This document shows, piece after piece, positions 25,104 to 37,143 of a DNA stretch of 64,000 nt (the stretch's first letter is position 1; every line of letters starts with the position of its first letter). The position numbers were made by a program, and so were the translations under genes. Source of the DNA: Artemisia argyi (Eukaryota > Streptophyta > Magnoliopsida > Asterales > Asteraceae); the NCBI GenBank assembly GCA_030686995.1, contig CM060693.1, forward strand, positions 120,927,228-120,991,227, written 5' to 3'. Under the pieces are notes generated by a model. That model saw only the letters and a list, made by a program, of their open reading frames with translations. It searched no databases and was not told where the DNA came from.

Positions 25104-28100
25104 TCAAGAAGCGTTAGTCGCTTTTTCAGTTGCGACATTTCTTGTTTGTTGTACACCTGCATCAGTTCCACCATTTTGTGCAGCAGCAACTCTCGCAAGT
25201 TTTGCAATATACTTTGGATTTTTTGGACATGTCGACTTTGTGTGCTTGTTAGTATTCTCACCACAGTATCCACATTTCCTTTTCCGCTTAGATGATTCTT
25301 CAAGTGCTATTTCTCTTGCACTCTTTCTACGTTCTTCTTTAGACCAACCTTTGGTTTTAGCTCTGGATGGATTGTTGACCACTTGGTTCTCAGGTTTCTT
25401 AACTGCATATACATCCTCAAGCACATTCTCAATTTCTTTTTTCCGTGAAGGAGGTTTAGGCGCTTCATCCTCAATTCCTTTCCTTCATCTTTACCCAACA
25501 AATATAGACACTCGTCTACCACGAACGTAGCCTCATTTGTTAATTTCTCAACTGGTATATTCTTTTCACCATACCTATTTGTCATTCTTCTCAATGCAGG
25601 TGGTATTATGTCTCTCCTCCAACGCCTCAAGATGTACTTTTCCGGAATCATTTGAACATCACGGTTCTTCAAAGCGCAGAATGCATGTCTACATAAAAAT
25701 CCAAATCGAAGAAAATGCCTACAAGTACATTCCACTGACCCGTCTTCAAGAGAACGTATAACCTTATTACAGAAAAGAAAGGGAAGAAAATTAGAACCTA
25801 TATTATTCATTAACAACTAATGTTCAGAATCATATATGATTCTGTAGAATCATATATGATTCTGTAGAATCATATATGCAAGTAAATTTACCTTGTATTC
25901 TACTACTTTTTCACATTCCTGCACTTGTTCTTCTCCTTTTTCTTTATAAAGTGTCCTATAAGCAGCCGCATTTCTATCTCTAATCCTAAGCATCTCACAG
26001 CCCTCTTCCGTTCTAAACTCTTCTATTGTGCAATTCCAACAAGTTTCCTTTAATTCCTTTTGAACAAGCAGAAACATTGTTCTTGTGTATACTTTAGATG
26101 CATGACGTTCCATACTCAATTGTGTAGAAAATTTTGGAGCTGAGTCATATGTGTTAAAGTCCATTTGTTCTTGCCGATACCTTTGCCTCTCCATTGCAGA
26201 TTTGAAGCACATCATGAAATGAACCAATGTTGATCCGTGATTTGTGAAATTTTTGAAGAATGCGTTTTCACTCTCAGACTTTGAAGTAGTTCTCATTAAT
26301 CCAAACAGTGGTGAGTCAATAAAATACGCTGGTATCCACATTGCTCGAAGTCCAAACATCTTCTTCATCCATTTGTGGTCTTGCAATTCAAAATCTTCAA
26401 TCAATTTTGCCCATTTTTCTTCAAACTTCAACGGTTCAATGAACATATTCCACATAATCTTGTTCAAACGCTTTTTGAAATCAGTTTCATCATATATTTC
26501 TTTACAAATCTGTAAAAAAAAAAATTATGTTATTCAGTTGATTCTTCAAAAATCATATATGATTCTATGAGAATCATAAATGATTCTATGAGAATCATAT
26601 ATGATTATATGAGAATCATATATGATTCTCAAAGAATCGTATATGATTCTCATAGAATCATATATGATTCTATGCATAGTCAGTGTTTGGATTCAGTAAA
26701 ATACCTTTCCTGGAATTTTTTGTGAGATATGCCACATGCATAGTCTGTGTTTGGATTCAGTAAGTACAGCTTCAATTGCTAACTTCATGGCTCCATCTTG
26801 ATCCGTTACAATCATTTTTGGTTGTTTCCCATGTGCCTTCATGAATGATTTCAGTAGACATGTGTAAGCTTCTGTATTTTCTCTTAGAAGCATTCCCGCA
26901 CCAAAAGTCACACACTTTTTATGATTATCTACCCCGGTGAATGGAACAAACACCATTTCGTATCTGAATATCATCAGTTTCACAAAATTATTTCAAGAAT
27001 AAAATCAAGAGTTTCAAATCTCACATAATCATATATGAAAAGTTACTTACTTGTTAGTTCTGTATGTTGCATCAAATGACACTACATCTCCAAATTCCTT
27101 ATAGTTGCATTTGGCAACTTCATCCGCCCAAAAAAGTGCAACCAACTCACTTTTTTCAACCATATAATGAAATGTAAAGTTCGGCACATAATTCTGTCGA
27201 TTTTCCATTTTGTTTATCAGCATTTGCGCGTCACTTTCACCTATACATACATTTATATCCCTTTGATGATTCTTGAAATCACTGCTTGTGCCATGAACAT
27301 ATTGATAACCACCTTTAATACCACATAACAAACGGTGTGCCTTTGTTGCACCAAGTTTCATATTTGAAGATTTCACAACGAATACCTTTTCCGCTTGAGT
27401 CATCTTCCTTTGTTTTTTTGTTAGATGCTGATACTCTTTTGGAATCATTAAATGATTGTGCTTAGAATGGAATTTATGAACTACATATTTTCCAGAAACC
27501 TCATCCAAAGTTATTAATACTCGCGCCATACAACCTGTTACCCGTTGTCTTGTATTTCTTACTTTCTTGTCACTGTTTTCAGGATCCAATGTGTTTATAT
27601 TTATCTCTTTTGGAATCCCTTGCCTATTACACATAAGGTACTTACTTTTTACCAAACCACTTCTTGTATTTTTTTGCGCCGATTTTTTAACTTCAAATCC
27701 TGCTACTTCAGCATATTTGTTATACATTTCAACGCATTCCTCTATCGTATTATACTTTTTCCCCTCAACAGGTATATAAATATCATCAACTACTGGTTCC
27801 CAAGTAACAGATCCCCCGGGAGTTTCTTCATGTGCGTATAAAGTTGGCCTTGGTGTTGTCACAGATGCTGAAATATAGTATTTTCATTAGAATCAGATAT
27901 GATTTATGAAGAATCATATATGATTCTACAAGAATCATATATGATTGTTTTTTTTTTTTTTTTATTTACAGAAAGTATAAACCAGATTCCCAAATAGAAT
28001 CATATATGATTAAACAATAATCATATATGATTCAATAATAATCTATTAATAAGATTAAAAAGCAAAAAAAAAAAAAAAAAAAAAGCTAAATCAATATTAC

Positions 28101-28248
28101 CTTGAATAACAGCAATATTTTCTTCTTCCACATCAGCATCTACCAATATTTCATCAATATTTTCTTCTTCCACGTCAGCAATATTTTCTTCTTCCACATC
28201 AGCATCCACCAATATTTCAGCTTCATTCATAACCTCATCATCCAACAT
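25104..28248 (-). pseudogene. MULE transposase, FAR1/MURA type, one frameshift
   Basis: Exons on the minus strand: 28248-28101, 27867-27051, 26963-26705, 26509-25892 and 25762-25104; phases agree. Order of domains: acidic repeats (VDADVEEEN); FAR1 DNA-binding domain (from KKYNTIEECVEMYNKYAEVAG); MULE transposase core with aspartates in SFDATYRTNK and VTDQDGAMK and a glutamate in SESENAFFKNF; SWIM zinc finger (CTCRHFLRFGFLCRHAFC); and a C-terminal CCHC knuckle (CGYCGENTNKHTKSTC). Near 25471-25490 the frame shifts, separating the SWIM part from the knuckle. All catalytic motifs lie before the break. Known role: cut-and-paste transposition in the nucleus. The 5' start is uncertain; a related acidic stretch lies at 28825-28905. 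Confidence 0.88.
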
Positions 28249-28304
28249 AACGATCTGAGATTCTGTTTTTTAAAAAAATCGCATGTTATTTTGTTTATAT
28301 ATAT

Positions 28305-28415
<111 letters not shown>

Positions 28416-28472
28416 ATTTACATTACAACGATCAAATACTCTTTATTTTCTGAATAGAATCATATCTGATTC

Positions 28473-28477
<5 letters not shown>

Positions 28478-28537
<60 letters not shown>
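28478..28537. repeat. (TA)n microsatellite
   Basis: Second AT array inside the MULE. The text that follows both arrays (CATTACAACGATCAAATACTC) is the same, so the array and its flank were duplicated together. Confidence 0.95.
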
Positions 28538-28540
<3 letters not shown>

Positions 28541-28743
28541 TACAACGATCAAATACTCTTTATTTTCTGAATAGAATCATATATGATTCTGTTACAGATA
28601 AAACAGAATTTATTCATACCTTCATATCTGATCTACATTTCATATAAGCTTAAAAAGCAAAAAAATAAGCTGATTTACATTTCATATCTGATCTACTATA
28701 AAAACAAAAAAAACAGAAACACAGAAGCTACCATATCTGATTC

Positions 28744-28745
<2 letters not shown>

Positions 28746-28824
<79 letters not shown>
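28746..28824. repeat. (TA)n microsatellite
   Basis: Third AT array inside the MULE, between the possible upstream exon region and the transposase. Confidence 0.95.
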
Positions 28825-28827
<3 letters not shown>

Positions 28828-29142
28828 TACCTTCATCCACATCAGCATCCACCATACCTTCTTCCACATCAGCATCCACCGTACCTTCTTCCATATCTGA
28901 TTCGACGGTTGTGAATGACGACTGTTGGGGATGACGACGGTTGGGGATGACGACGGTTGTGTATGGCGACGGTTGGGGATGAAGATTGGGTAGGTTTTCG
29001 ACTGGGGATGACGATTGGGGAGTTGCTGAAGGGTTGGAGATGACGGTTGGAGGTGGTGAACGGTTGGAGATGACGGTGGAGGTGGTGGACGGTTGGAGGT
29101 GGACGGTGGAGGTGGAGGTAGAGGTGGAGGTGGGGAACGCAT
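28825..29142 (-). other. Possible upstream exon region of the MULE transposase
   Basis: On the minus strand this GGTGGA/CGGTTG-rich block reads as proline- and serine-rich in several frames. It ends in an acidic repeat (MEEGTVDADVEEGMVDADV) like exon 1 of the transposase. It may be a duplicated exon or a leader. I could not find an in-frame splice to 28248. Confidence 0.35.
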
Positions 29143-29309
29143 CTTTGGAGAAGAGGGTAAAAAAACACACCGGTGTGTGTGTTTTTTTTTTTTTGAAGAA
29201 TGATGTTAATGAATTTTTTTTTTATTATGTAATTGCCTTTTTTGCCCCTCTAGTGTAAATATTACATCTGATCTAAGCCATTGGATCAAATTAGATTGTA
29301 TGGTTATGA

Positions 29310-29359
29310 TTTGTTGATTGGATCTATGGCAAGGAGGGGTTCTTCATGGATCTCAACTC
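29310..29359 (-). repeat. MULE right terminal inverted repeat
   Basis: In complement it begins GAGTTGAGATCCATG. It aligns base for base with the left terminus from position 8 onward, keeping the same offset from the target duplication. Confidence 0.8.
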
Positions 29360-29369
29360 TTCCTCTGTA
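29360..29369. repeat. Right target-site duplication of the large MULE
   Basis: TTCCTCTGTA, identical to 16156-16165. It lies 87 bp beyond the patellin stop codon, so the MULE landed in or just past that gene's 3' UTR. Confidence 0.92.
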
Positions 29370-29456
29370 ACCATAGTATCAAAATGTACATATAATGTCC
29401 GAAACACGACTCCAATATTATATGATACAAATCTTTTAATATGCAGTATGATAAAA

Positions 29457-31414
29457 TCATGCGACCTTTAACATAGATTGTTGCACTATTTTCTTTTTCT
29501 CTCTTAAATGGCTGATCAGTGTCAAATGTTGTACTATATACCGATATGCGATAACCTCTCCATTCTTGTTAGGTGTGTTATCAAATACTAAAACAATTTT
29601 CCCAGCTTCTTCTGCTGTATAAGTGTCATGCCATAGTAGGGCTTCACGTTTCATCTTGCTTGGCTCCTTCACCACGATCGCTAAGTTTGGATTGGAATCA
29701 GGAACAAATTTGGCATGATATTCCAAATCCCACCCTCCCCCAACCGCTTGCCATGTTACTTTTGCACCTTTCTGCATAATAAGGTATAAATAATGTTACA
29801 TTTTATCTGGGATTGCATTAGGGATATACCATTTTTTTTTACTGTTTTAACATTAAATATTCCATAAGACTAAAATGATGGCAAATAAACCAATTAGAAA
29901 AATGAGAATTTTGCAGAGACAAAATATCACAGACACGTCTCAATGCCATTGATAATGTACAAAAGAATTAAAATGATAGTAGTGTTATATTACCACAATG
30001 CCATCGATTTGAACATCAAGTTTTTCTCCACCATTGATCTTGAACTCAGAAATTACCGGTTCCTTGTACCGTGGCATGCGTACATCGTCCAGAAAGGGGT
30101 CATCCATACCACCATGAAAGTATGGTATATGCTCGGCCTTTATGTACCTGTAAATCCCACACAATAAAATACAATGTTTAATACATTAGCAACCGAAATG
30201 GTTTTTGCGCTAAGATACTATTTGGTCCAAGTTTTTTAAACGCCACGATAAATATAAAAGTTGATTACCAACATGGAAGTATAGCGTTAAAGAATTTAAT
30301 TGGAGGTAAAGAAGGATATACTAACTTGAAGAGTGTCTCAAAACAATTTCCTTGCTCACCCATGACACATTTGAGCATGTGCTTTCGAGCAAAATATCGA
30401 GCACGGACTGACAATAACATGTTAAGGTACCAGGGTACATCAAGAATTATCTACAAACCCGAAAAAAATAATATGAAAATTTAAGGGAGAAATTAATGAT
30501 TCTAGAAATAAAGGCTTCTCTAGTCATAGAAACACACAAAATCAAACAAATTAAAGTATTAAATTTCAAATTTGGTTCAGTTGAAACTCTATGTCATCTA
30601 TGGCCATAGATATTGTGTAATGTTTAATGGGGTATGTAGCTGCCGAAAAACAGAACTTTAAGAAAAGTACCTGATAAGAAACCATTCCTGGATAATTATC
30701 TTCCAAGATTGAGAGGATGCGATTAGAATTCACCTTAGACTCTATTGAGACCACATTGAGAAAATCATCCAAATCCGGAATATTATGACTAAATGGTTTA
30801 GTCGCAGGGTTAAAATAGCTGCAGAACCCGTTGCAATAACTAACAACCTGAGTAATAGAGTTACTACCTCCAGGCTTAAAATCCAGCATCTTAATTGCCT
30901 TTTCAAGAAGTTGGACTCTCCATCTAATAAATTTCTGAAAATTTTCAGCATTTCCAAGGTAATTATCACGTATTGTTTTGTAATGATAAATCCCATAATG
31001 ATAGTACCAAACTGGATGGCCTTCTCTGTCAAATCCCTTCATGTAAGCTCTGGGAGCAAGACCATCATTAAACCCTGGACCTAAATCCTCTTTAAGAATA
31101 GAGTCAGTTCCAAAGTCTTTCCTCCATGAAATACTTTTGCATAGCATGTTGTAAGAGTCTTGGACATTGAATTCTTTCGCTCTAAGGAATTTTAAGAGGA
31201 TGATGTCAGATCTCTCGGTTTCAGAAGTCTTGGTGAGTGGGATTCCCCACATGGATACTTCGTTTTTGTACGTGGAATTGAGCATTTTTCTTAGGTATTG
31301 GAGTGCTATGTTTTCGACGGGTTTGAGGTTATTTTGGCTGTGGATGTCTTTTAACTGTGGGCGTAGGAGGGATGCTCCTGACTTCATTAATGGTCCTAAG
31401 CTTTTCTTCATCAT
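29457..31414 (-). CDS. Patellin-like SEC14/CRAL-TRIO plus GOLD protein
   Basis: Exons on the minus strand: 31414-30671, 30450-30326, 30147-29994 and 29771-29457, joining in phase to 445 residues. Residues of roughly 60-130 form the CRAL-TRIO N-terminal helices (ILLKFLRAKEFNVQDSYNML). The lipid-binding SEC14 domain follows (GHPVWYYHYG, NRILSILEDNYPGMVSYQ). A C-terminal GOLD domain is in the last exon (VTWQAVGGGWDLEYHAKFVP, ending shortly after IAYRYIV). This order is diagnostic of plant patellins, which bind phosphoinositides and act in membrane trafficking and cell-plate or auxin-carrier dynamics. The acidic N-terminal extension of large patellins is short here, resembling the smaller members. 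The start is the first in-frame ATG. The MULE duplication is 87 bp past the stop. Confidence 0.93.
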
Positions 31415-31657
31415 CTTTTTCCTTTTTTTTTTCCTTACAGATTGTTAAAATAAGAAAACCAGTTGCCAATAGTAAGAGACTGAATGGAATGTAAATGCAA
31501 AATCATTATTCATCAGTACTGAGATTCTTAAATTACCGAAATTCTCGGAGAAAACATTTGAGTAACAAGTAACTAAATATGAAAATTGACTCAAAATAAG
31601 AAATAATAGCAAACTCAGTTTCTTGACCAATTATAATGGTGAATAAATAATTTGAAG

Positions 31658-31753
31658 GTCAAAAGGTGGGAAACCATGGTTACCTAAAAAAACTGTATTA
31701 ACCTATGTCAAAAGGTTAAACCATGGTTACCTAAAAAAACTGTATTAACCTAT
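31658..31753. repeat. Tandem duplication, 47-49 bp unit
   Basis: Two units (31658-31706 and 31707-31753), each starting GTCAAAAGGT and ending TTAACCTAT, lie 244 bp upstream of the patellin start codon. They contain CCATGGTTACC. Confidence 0.9.
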
Positions 31754-32202
31754 GCATCAAATGTGTATCAATTTTTTTTACACATGTTAAGCATAAAAAG
31801 TTAGTAAAATTGAACTCACAAGTAACTGGATATCTATATTTTCGTTCTTGTATAATTCCATTGTCTTCGCTTGCCATGTGATTCTCATTAATGGGTTGTT
31901 AGATTCATGATGGTGGTGGCATCAGGTGAAAACTAGGATAGCAATTATCATCTAAACTGCTAAATGTTCACCCGATTTATAGATCATCCGAGTAACGTAC
32001 ATCCAAAATCGAATTGTCTATATATGTTACTTTTAAAAATAATAATAATGATAAGCCACAATCCATCTATACAATCCATATGGTTGTATATCCTCACGAA
32101 CTTTCTAACAGTTTCTTTGTCAAAGTATGCTTTCGAGTGTATTGTATATATAGCTCAGTACGTAGCAAATTAGCTTCCGATGACAAAGATGTTGCATACA
32201 CA

Positions 32203-32371
32203 CAGGGACGGACCTAGGAATTTCTAGAGGGTGTTGCACAATTTTTTTTTTAAAAGATCTTGCACAAATTTCTTGTATCTTAAGTACTAAATTCGAACCA
32301 TTAAGTAGTTATGGGCTAAACTGAAGTAGCACTGCAAAACTAGGTGTGGGTCCCAAGTGAGTCCGTCCCTG
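32203..32371. mobile_element. hAT (Tip100-like) MITE, 169 bp
   Basis: Perfect 10-bp terminal inverted repeats CAGGGACGGA / TCCGTCCCTG. Flanking 8-mers CATACACA and TATACGCA match at 6 of 8, differing by two transitions. No coding capacity. Confidence 0.8.
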
Positions 32372-32539
32372 TATACGCATAAACTTCTTTGTTGTAACAT
32401 AAATAAATGAACAACCTCTAGACAATCCAAAATAGAACAAATAAGCAGCCAATAGCAGTTATAAAAAGTTAAGCACCCAAGCGGCCATGCAAGCCACCCA
32501 AGATCGCATGTACACAATGTTGCTTTGTGGCTCATATGT

Positions 32540-32935
32540 GGATAACTCTACAAGTTGTTTAGATTCAGTGAATACAATCAAATGGATAGCAAGTGGTATT
32601 ATGCAACTTGATAGCAACTAGTAACTAGCAAGTGGGAAGCATCTTTGAAGCAACTTGAGAGTGATCTTGGAGCCTATAAATAGAGTGGTTTTCCTTTGAG
32701 TTTAGTACACCAAAACACACACAAGACACTTCTTGTAGTGTTAGCTTTCTTTCCTCTTTGTAGTAGTATGTTTCTAGTATAAGAAATATATAAATTTGTT
32801 GGTGTTACATTCTCTTGTTCTTTTAGCATTGTCTTAATTTTCAATAGCTAGTTTGAGGTATAATTGTGTTGAAAGATTCACACTTTTTACCTAGTCGGTG
32901 GGATATTATCGCGGTTATTCCACAACACACAAAAT
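32540..32935 (+). mobile_element. Probable solo LTR or LTR-like fragment
   Basis: A TATAAATAG box at about 32674, followed by a CACCAAAACACACACAAG leader and a T-rich tail, resembles a copia LTR. Ends near TGTGGATAAC and CCACAACACA are plausible, but no matching 5-bp duplication was found. Confidence 0.35.
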
Positions 32936-33665
32936 AACCGAGAAAAAAAAATCCTGAAAACAGAAACAATTCACGACAACAAAGCATGACTGAACATAAT
33001 GATGATCATTATCTTACTAGATACGATACGAACATACCTGTTGGTGATTGAGGGACGAAGCCCGGAGGCGAGGGAGAGTCTGTTTCAAACGACGGGTTAT
33101 ATAGTAGGGCAGGGATGATTTATATCTAGAATCGACTTAGAGAGTATAAACTTTATATATTTTGTGACTTTGAAGACAAGAAAACGTACAGTAATATAAA
33201 TATCTTTTTAAATATCATCGTAATCATGATCTTTAATATCTTTAATATTATAAAAACAACGATTATTTTGGAGTGTTAAAAAAGATGCTTTAAAAATATT
33301 ATTTGATCAATAGGAGAGCTATATTGATTATGTGATAAAGTTAAGTCTTTTTATTTACTAACTAGTTATAACCCCATTGCAAACGGGGCTTATGCATTAA
33401 ATTTTAATTAGATATTAGTTTTTCATTTTTTATTTTTTCATATAAGAAAGTTTTTTCGCAATGGTACATATATCGTTTTCTACCGTGGCGAATCGATTTT
33501 TTTTGATAATTGATGGGATTGAGCGATATAAAGTTTTTATTGTAACTTGTAAAAAGACAAGTTGTGTTTAATTAAGCCAACAAAAATATAGTCGGTCTAC
33601 TCAAATACTAACGTTATGACAACAAAATATATGAAACTTTTATTTTTACAAATTAACTTAAGGTT

Positions 33666-33673
33666 GTCAAGGA
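33666..33673. repeat. Left hAT target duplication
   Basis: GTCAAGGA, identical to 37144-37151. Eight bases is the standard hAT duplication. Confidence 0.95.
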
Positions 33674-33685
33674 TAGAGGTGCAAA

Positions 33686-33960
33686 AAAATCGGTTTTTTT
33701 TGGGTTTTCGGTTTTTTAATAACCAGTTATAAAAAAACCAGTTTTTCGAATAACCAGTTTCGGTTCGGTTTCGGTTTTTCGGAATCGGTTTTCTTCGGTT
33801 ATAAATGTTCGGAATCAGTTTTTTTCGGTTATAAATTTTCGGAATCGGTTTTTTTCGGTTTTTTACCGGTTCGCTTTTTTCGGTTAAAAATGTTCGGATT
33901 CGGATTTTTTATCGGTTGTTTACCGGTTCGTTTTTTTCGGTTCATTTTTTTCCGGAATTT
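33686..33960. repeat. hAT subterminal CGGTTTTT motifs, left end
   Basis: Many copies of TCGGTTTTTT, CCGGTT and GGAATCGG lie just inside the left terminus. They are probable transposase binding sites, by analogy with the AAACGG motifs of maize Ac (inference). Confidence 0.75.
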
Positions 33961-34279
33961 TACTAAAAGCTTCGAACATTTATTTAATAAAATTGTTAAT
34001 TATCAAACATATAATTAAACAATATTCTCATAACTTTTATTTAAACAATACAATTATACAATCATAACTTTTATTTAAACAATACAATTATACAACAAAA
34101 AAATACAATCATAACTTTTATTTATATAATACAATCATAACTTTTATTTAAACAATACAATCATAAAAACATATAAATACTAATACATTTTGCGAGCTTC
34201 GGCATGGCCATCACCCGAAAACATATTAGTGTAATCAAGTATATCGAGCTTCGGCATTGCCATCACCCGTTATACTCAA

Positions 34280-36469
34280 CTAGTCACTCAAGTCGTCATC
34301 AAGATCATTTTCTTCCAAAAAATCTTGTACATCTAAATCTTCAACTTCAAATTCTTCAAACTCACCTTCATCTAATTCGCCTTCGGTATTCGTAGTCGAA
34401 GACGAAGGTGATATCCCCGCTTCTTCTTCTTCTCTTATTATACCTTCTTCAACATCTTCATCTATTATTGGATCATCCAACGACGATTCATGTTGTATCC
34501 TATCTACTCCGTTCAAATAATCTTTCAAACATACACATACTTCCACGGATTCGCATGTTAGTCTTGTCCTTCTATCCGATATAATTCGACCACTAACCGA
34601 AAAGGCCGATTCGGAAGCTACCGTCGAAGCTTGGACCGCTAATAAGTCACGAGCCATAGCGGATAAAACCGGATATTGGATTTCCCTTTCTTTCCACCAA
34701 GCCAAAATGTCAAAGTTTGCAAACTCATTGGGACTTAAAGTTCTTAAAAAGTTTGTAGCCATATATTGTCCCAATTCGCTTGTTGGGGCCGATGATCGTT
34801 GACGCCTTGTAGCGTCTTCAAATAAAGAATTATAAAGGTTTATATTAATGTCTCTTGTCATTTGGGACGATCCGGCCCGCATTTGGTCAACAATTGGGTT
34901 TTGTTGGTGACCATATTTTGTTGCATAAATGCCAAACAATTTTTGAAAATGATCGTTAAATCTAAAAATTTGAGATTCTATATAGCCCACGTCATCACCG
35001 TCTAACCCAAAAGATAAGTCTAAATTTTTCATTATTTTTTTTATTAAAAGTTCTACACCTCCAACATTTAAACATGGATTAAGTGCGGCGGAACAAGTAA
35101 AAACTAAAGGTAAACTAGCAAAATATTTTATAAATTTCTTTTTTATAATTTTAACCATTTTTCTAAACATTTGTGAAGGTGAGTTTTTTAAATCATATAA
35201 TTTTTCCGTCATAGCATAAATTTGTTTTAAAACTAATGGGCTAGTTGGGTAATAAACACCCGATAATATAGTTGTTGCCTCTTTAAAAACTTGTAAAAAC
35301 ATAGTTAATTCATTTAGTCGATCCCAATCTTGGTCGTTTAGTATTATGTTGGACAAATTTTTATTAATAAGTTTTTGATTATAAGCATGTAAAGTCGCAC
35401 GTTGTCGTAATATATTTTCAAACATCATGCAAGTAGAATTCCATCTAGTATTAATATCAAGGCAAGGTCCTAGGGGTTGTTCATTACATTGTTTTCGAAA
35501 ACGTTTATAGTTTATTTGTCGTTCGTTGCTCGATTTATATATCAATACTAATAAACCCCTAAATTTCGTATATAAACTATCACATATTTTTAATGCCGCT
35601 TGTACGGATAAATTTATAACATGAGCAACACAACGGGAATGAAAAAAAGCACCATCTAAAATAGGTTTTACACGTAATTTTAACAAGTCCATAGCTCTAG
35701 TATTATTTGATGCATTATCTAGTGAAATCGTAAAAACTTTATCATCTAAATTATATTCAATTAAAGTGTCATGCAAAAATTTTCTTAAATTACATCCCGT
35801 ATGAGGATAACCAAATATTTTAAAAGCGATTGTCCGTTTCATTAATAACCAAGATTCGGGATTAAACCAATGAGCCGTAACGGCGAGATAAGAATTTGCC
35901 GTACCATGTGGTGCGGTCCAAGTATCCGTAGTTATAGAAACACCATATTTATAATTACGAAAACCTTCAATTATTTCTTTTTTAGCCGTTTTCCATAATT
36001 TAAAAGCATCACTTCTAAGAGTAGTACGACTTACATGTTGATACCGCGGTTGTAGCCTCCTTTTGATGATCTCCGTAAGCTTGACGTTGTCAAAGTGGTT
36101 GAATGGAAGCCCTTGTTGAATGACAAACTTCGTAAAATCAAGTCGAACCGCATCCGCATCATATATAAAAACTTGACCATCCGCACCAATAGTAGCTTGC
36201 GAACTAGTATTTTGACCCGCCTTACAACTACCAATATGATTCCTAAGTGTAGAGTTAGACCCGGTGCCATAAAAATGCCCACATTTTCGGCAACGCGCCT
36301 TTACATTACCATCTTTCATAGCACACATATCGTAATTAGACCACACATCACCTTTTCGGGTAGTTGATCTAACAACTTCAACATCATCATTTGTGTAATG
36401 TTGTTTTCGGACATTGCTAGTAGCAACGGAGGGAGTAGTGGAAGCTTGTTGTGATTGTGAGTTTTCCAT
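34280..36469 (-). CDS. hAT transposase (BED finger, RNase H-like, hAT dimerisation)
   Basis: A 729-residue intronless frame. Residues 40-82 form a BED zinc finger with C60, C63, H78 and C82. The RNase H-like catalytic region starts near SITTDTWTAPHG (first Asp). A second Asp lies in FTISLDNASNNT. The C-terminal hAT dimerisation domain includes STVASESAFSVSGRIISD, holding the catalytic Glu region, and a WWKERE motif just before it. The tail is strongly acidic. Size and order fit Ac/RICESLEEPER-type transposases. The frame has no stop or shift. Known role: excision and reinsertion of the element in the nucleus. It is an active-type gene by inspection only. Confidence 0.95.
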   Translation of the reverse strand: MENSQSQQASTTPSVATSNVRKQHYTNDDVEVVRSTTRKGDVWSNYDMCAMKDGNVKARCRKCGHFYGTGSNSTLRNHIGSCKAGQNTSSQATIGADGQVFIYDADAVRLDFTKFVIQQGLPFNHFDNVKLTEIIKRRLQPRYQHVSRTTLRSDAFKLWKTAKKEIIEGFRNYKYGVSITTDTWTAPHGTANSYLAVTAHWFNPESWLLMKRTIAFKIFGYPHTGCNLRKFLHDTLIEYNLDDKVFTISLDNASNNTRAMDLLKLRVKPILDGAFFHSRCVAHVINLSVQAALKICDSLYTKFRGLLVLIYKSSNERQINYKRFRKQCNEQPLGPCLDINTRWNSTCMMFENILRQRATLHAYNQKLINKNLSNIILNDQDWDRLNELTMFLQVFKEATTILSGVYYPTSPLVLKQIYAMTEKLYDLKNSPSQMFRKMVKIIKKKFIKYFASLPLVFTCSAALNPCLNVGGVELLIKKIMKNLDLSFGLDGDDVGYIESQIFRFNDHFQKLFGIYATKYGHQQNPIVDQMRAGSSQMTRDININLYNSLFEDATRRQRSSAPTSELGQYMATNFLRTLSPNEFANFDILAWWKEREIQYPVLSAMARDLLAVQASTVASESAFSVSGRIISDRRTRLTCESVEVCVCLKDYLNGVDRIQHESSLDDPIIDEDVEEGIIREEEEAGISPSSSTTNTEGELDEGEFEEFEVEDLDVQDFLEENDLDDDLSD

Positions 36470-36649
36470 TATAGCGAAAATGCGAAATAGCGATTTTTGA
36501 GCGTTTTTGAGAGATTAGAGAAAGAAATGAGATTGTTTTTGATGTGTTTTCAACCCCAACACATTACCTCTATTTATAGTGCCTTAAAACCCCCCAAAAC
36601 CCTCAAAACATTCAAAAAAAAACGGTCATATGGCTACTAGCCGTTTGGC

Positions 36650-37131
36650 CTCGGTATTTAAAAAAAAAACCGGAAAAAAACCGGTTAAAACCGGTTAAAT
36701 CCGGTTTTTTTCAAACGGCTACTTTTTTTTTTTTTTAAAAAAAAAAAAAACGGTTATATTTTTTGAAAAAAAACCGGTTAAAACCGGTTAAATCCGGTTT
36801 TTTTTTTCAAACGGCTACTTTTTTTTTTTTTTTTTTTTTTAAACGGTTATATTTTTTTGAAAAAATCCGGTTAAAACCGGTTAAATCCGGTTTTTTTCAA
36901 ACGGTAACATTTTTTACTTTTTTTTTTTTTAAATTAAAAACAAATAAAACCGGTTAAAACCGGTTTTATTTTAAAACCGGATAAAAAACCGGAAAAAACC
37001 GGTATATTATGAAAACTCATAACCGGTCTAACCGGTTCGGTTTTAGAAAACCGGACCGGTTTTTTATAAAACCGGTTTTGTGAAAACCGGTCACCGGTTT
37101 AACTACCGGTTAAAAAAAAACCGGTCACCGG
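36650..37131. repeat. hAT subterminal AACCGG motifs, right end
   Basis: More than 20 copies of AACCGG or ACCGGTT, including three near-identical 85-bp units at about 36650-36915 that carry long T runs and CAAACGGCTAC. The promoter of the minus-strand transposase must lie within or beside this block. Confidence 0.8.
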
Positions 37132-37143
37132 TTTGCACCTCTA

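Larger units (their letters stand above)
31415..33665. other. Patellin upstream region, no further gene
   Basis: This holds the presumed patellin promoter and 5' UTR (reading leftward), a short tandem duplication, a hAT MITE and an LTR-like promoter segment, listed separately. I see no protein gene. Confidence 0.6.
33674..37143. mobile_element. Complete hAT (Ac-like) transposon, 3470 bp
   Basis: The perfect terminal inverted repeat is TAGAGGTGCAAA at 33674-33685 and its complement at 37132-37143, with perfect 8-bp target duplications outside. A single intronless transposase frame occupies the centre. Dense CGGTTTT/AACCGG motifs fill the last few hundred bases at each end, in the place where Ac-family transposases bind subterminal repeats. 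No lesion is visible in ends or gene, so the copy is a good candidate for an autonomous, recently inserted element. Confidence 0.95.
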
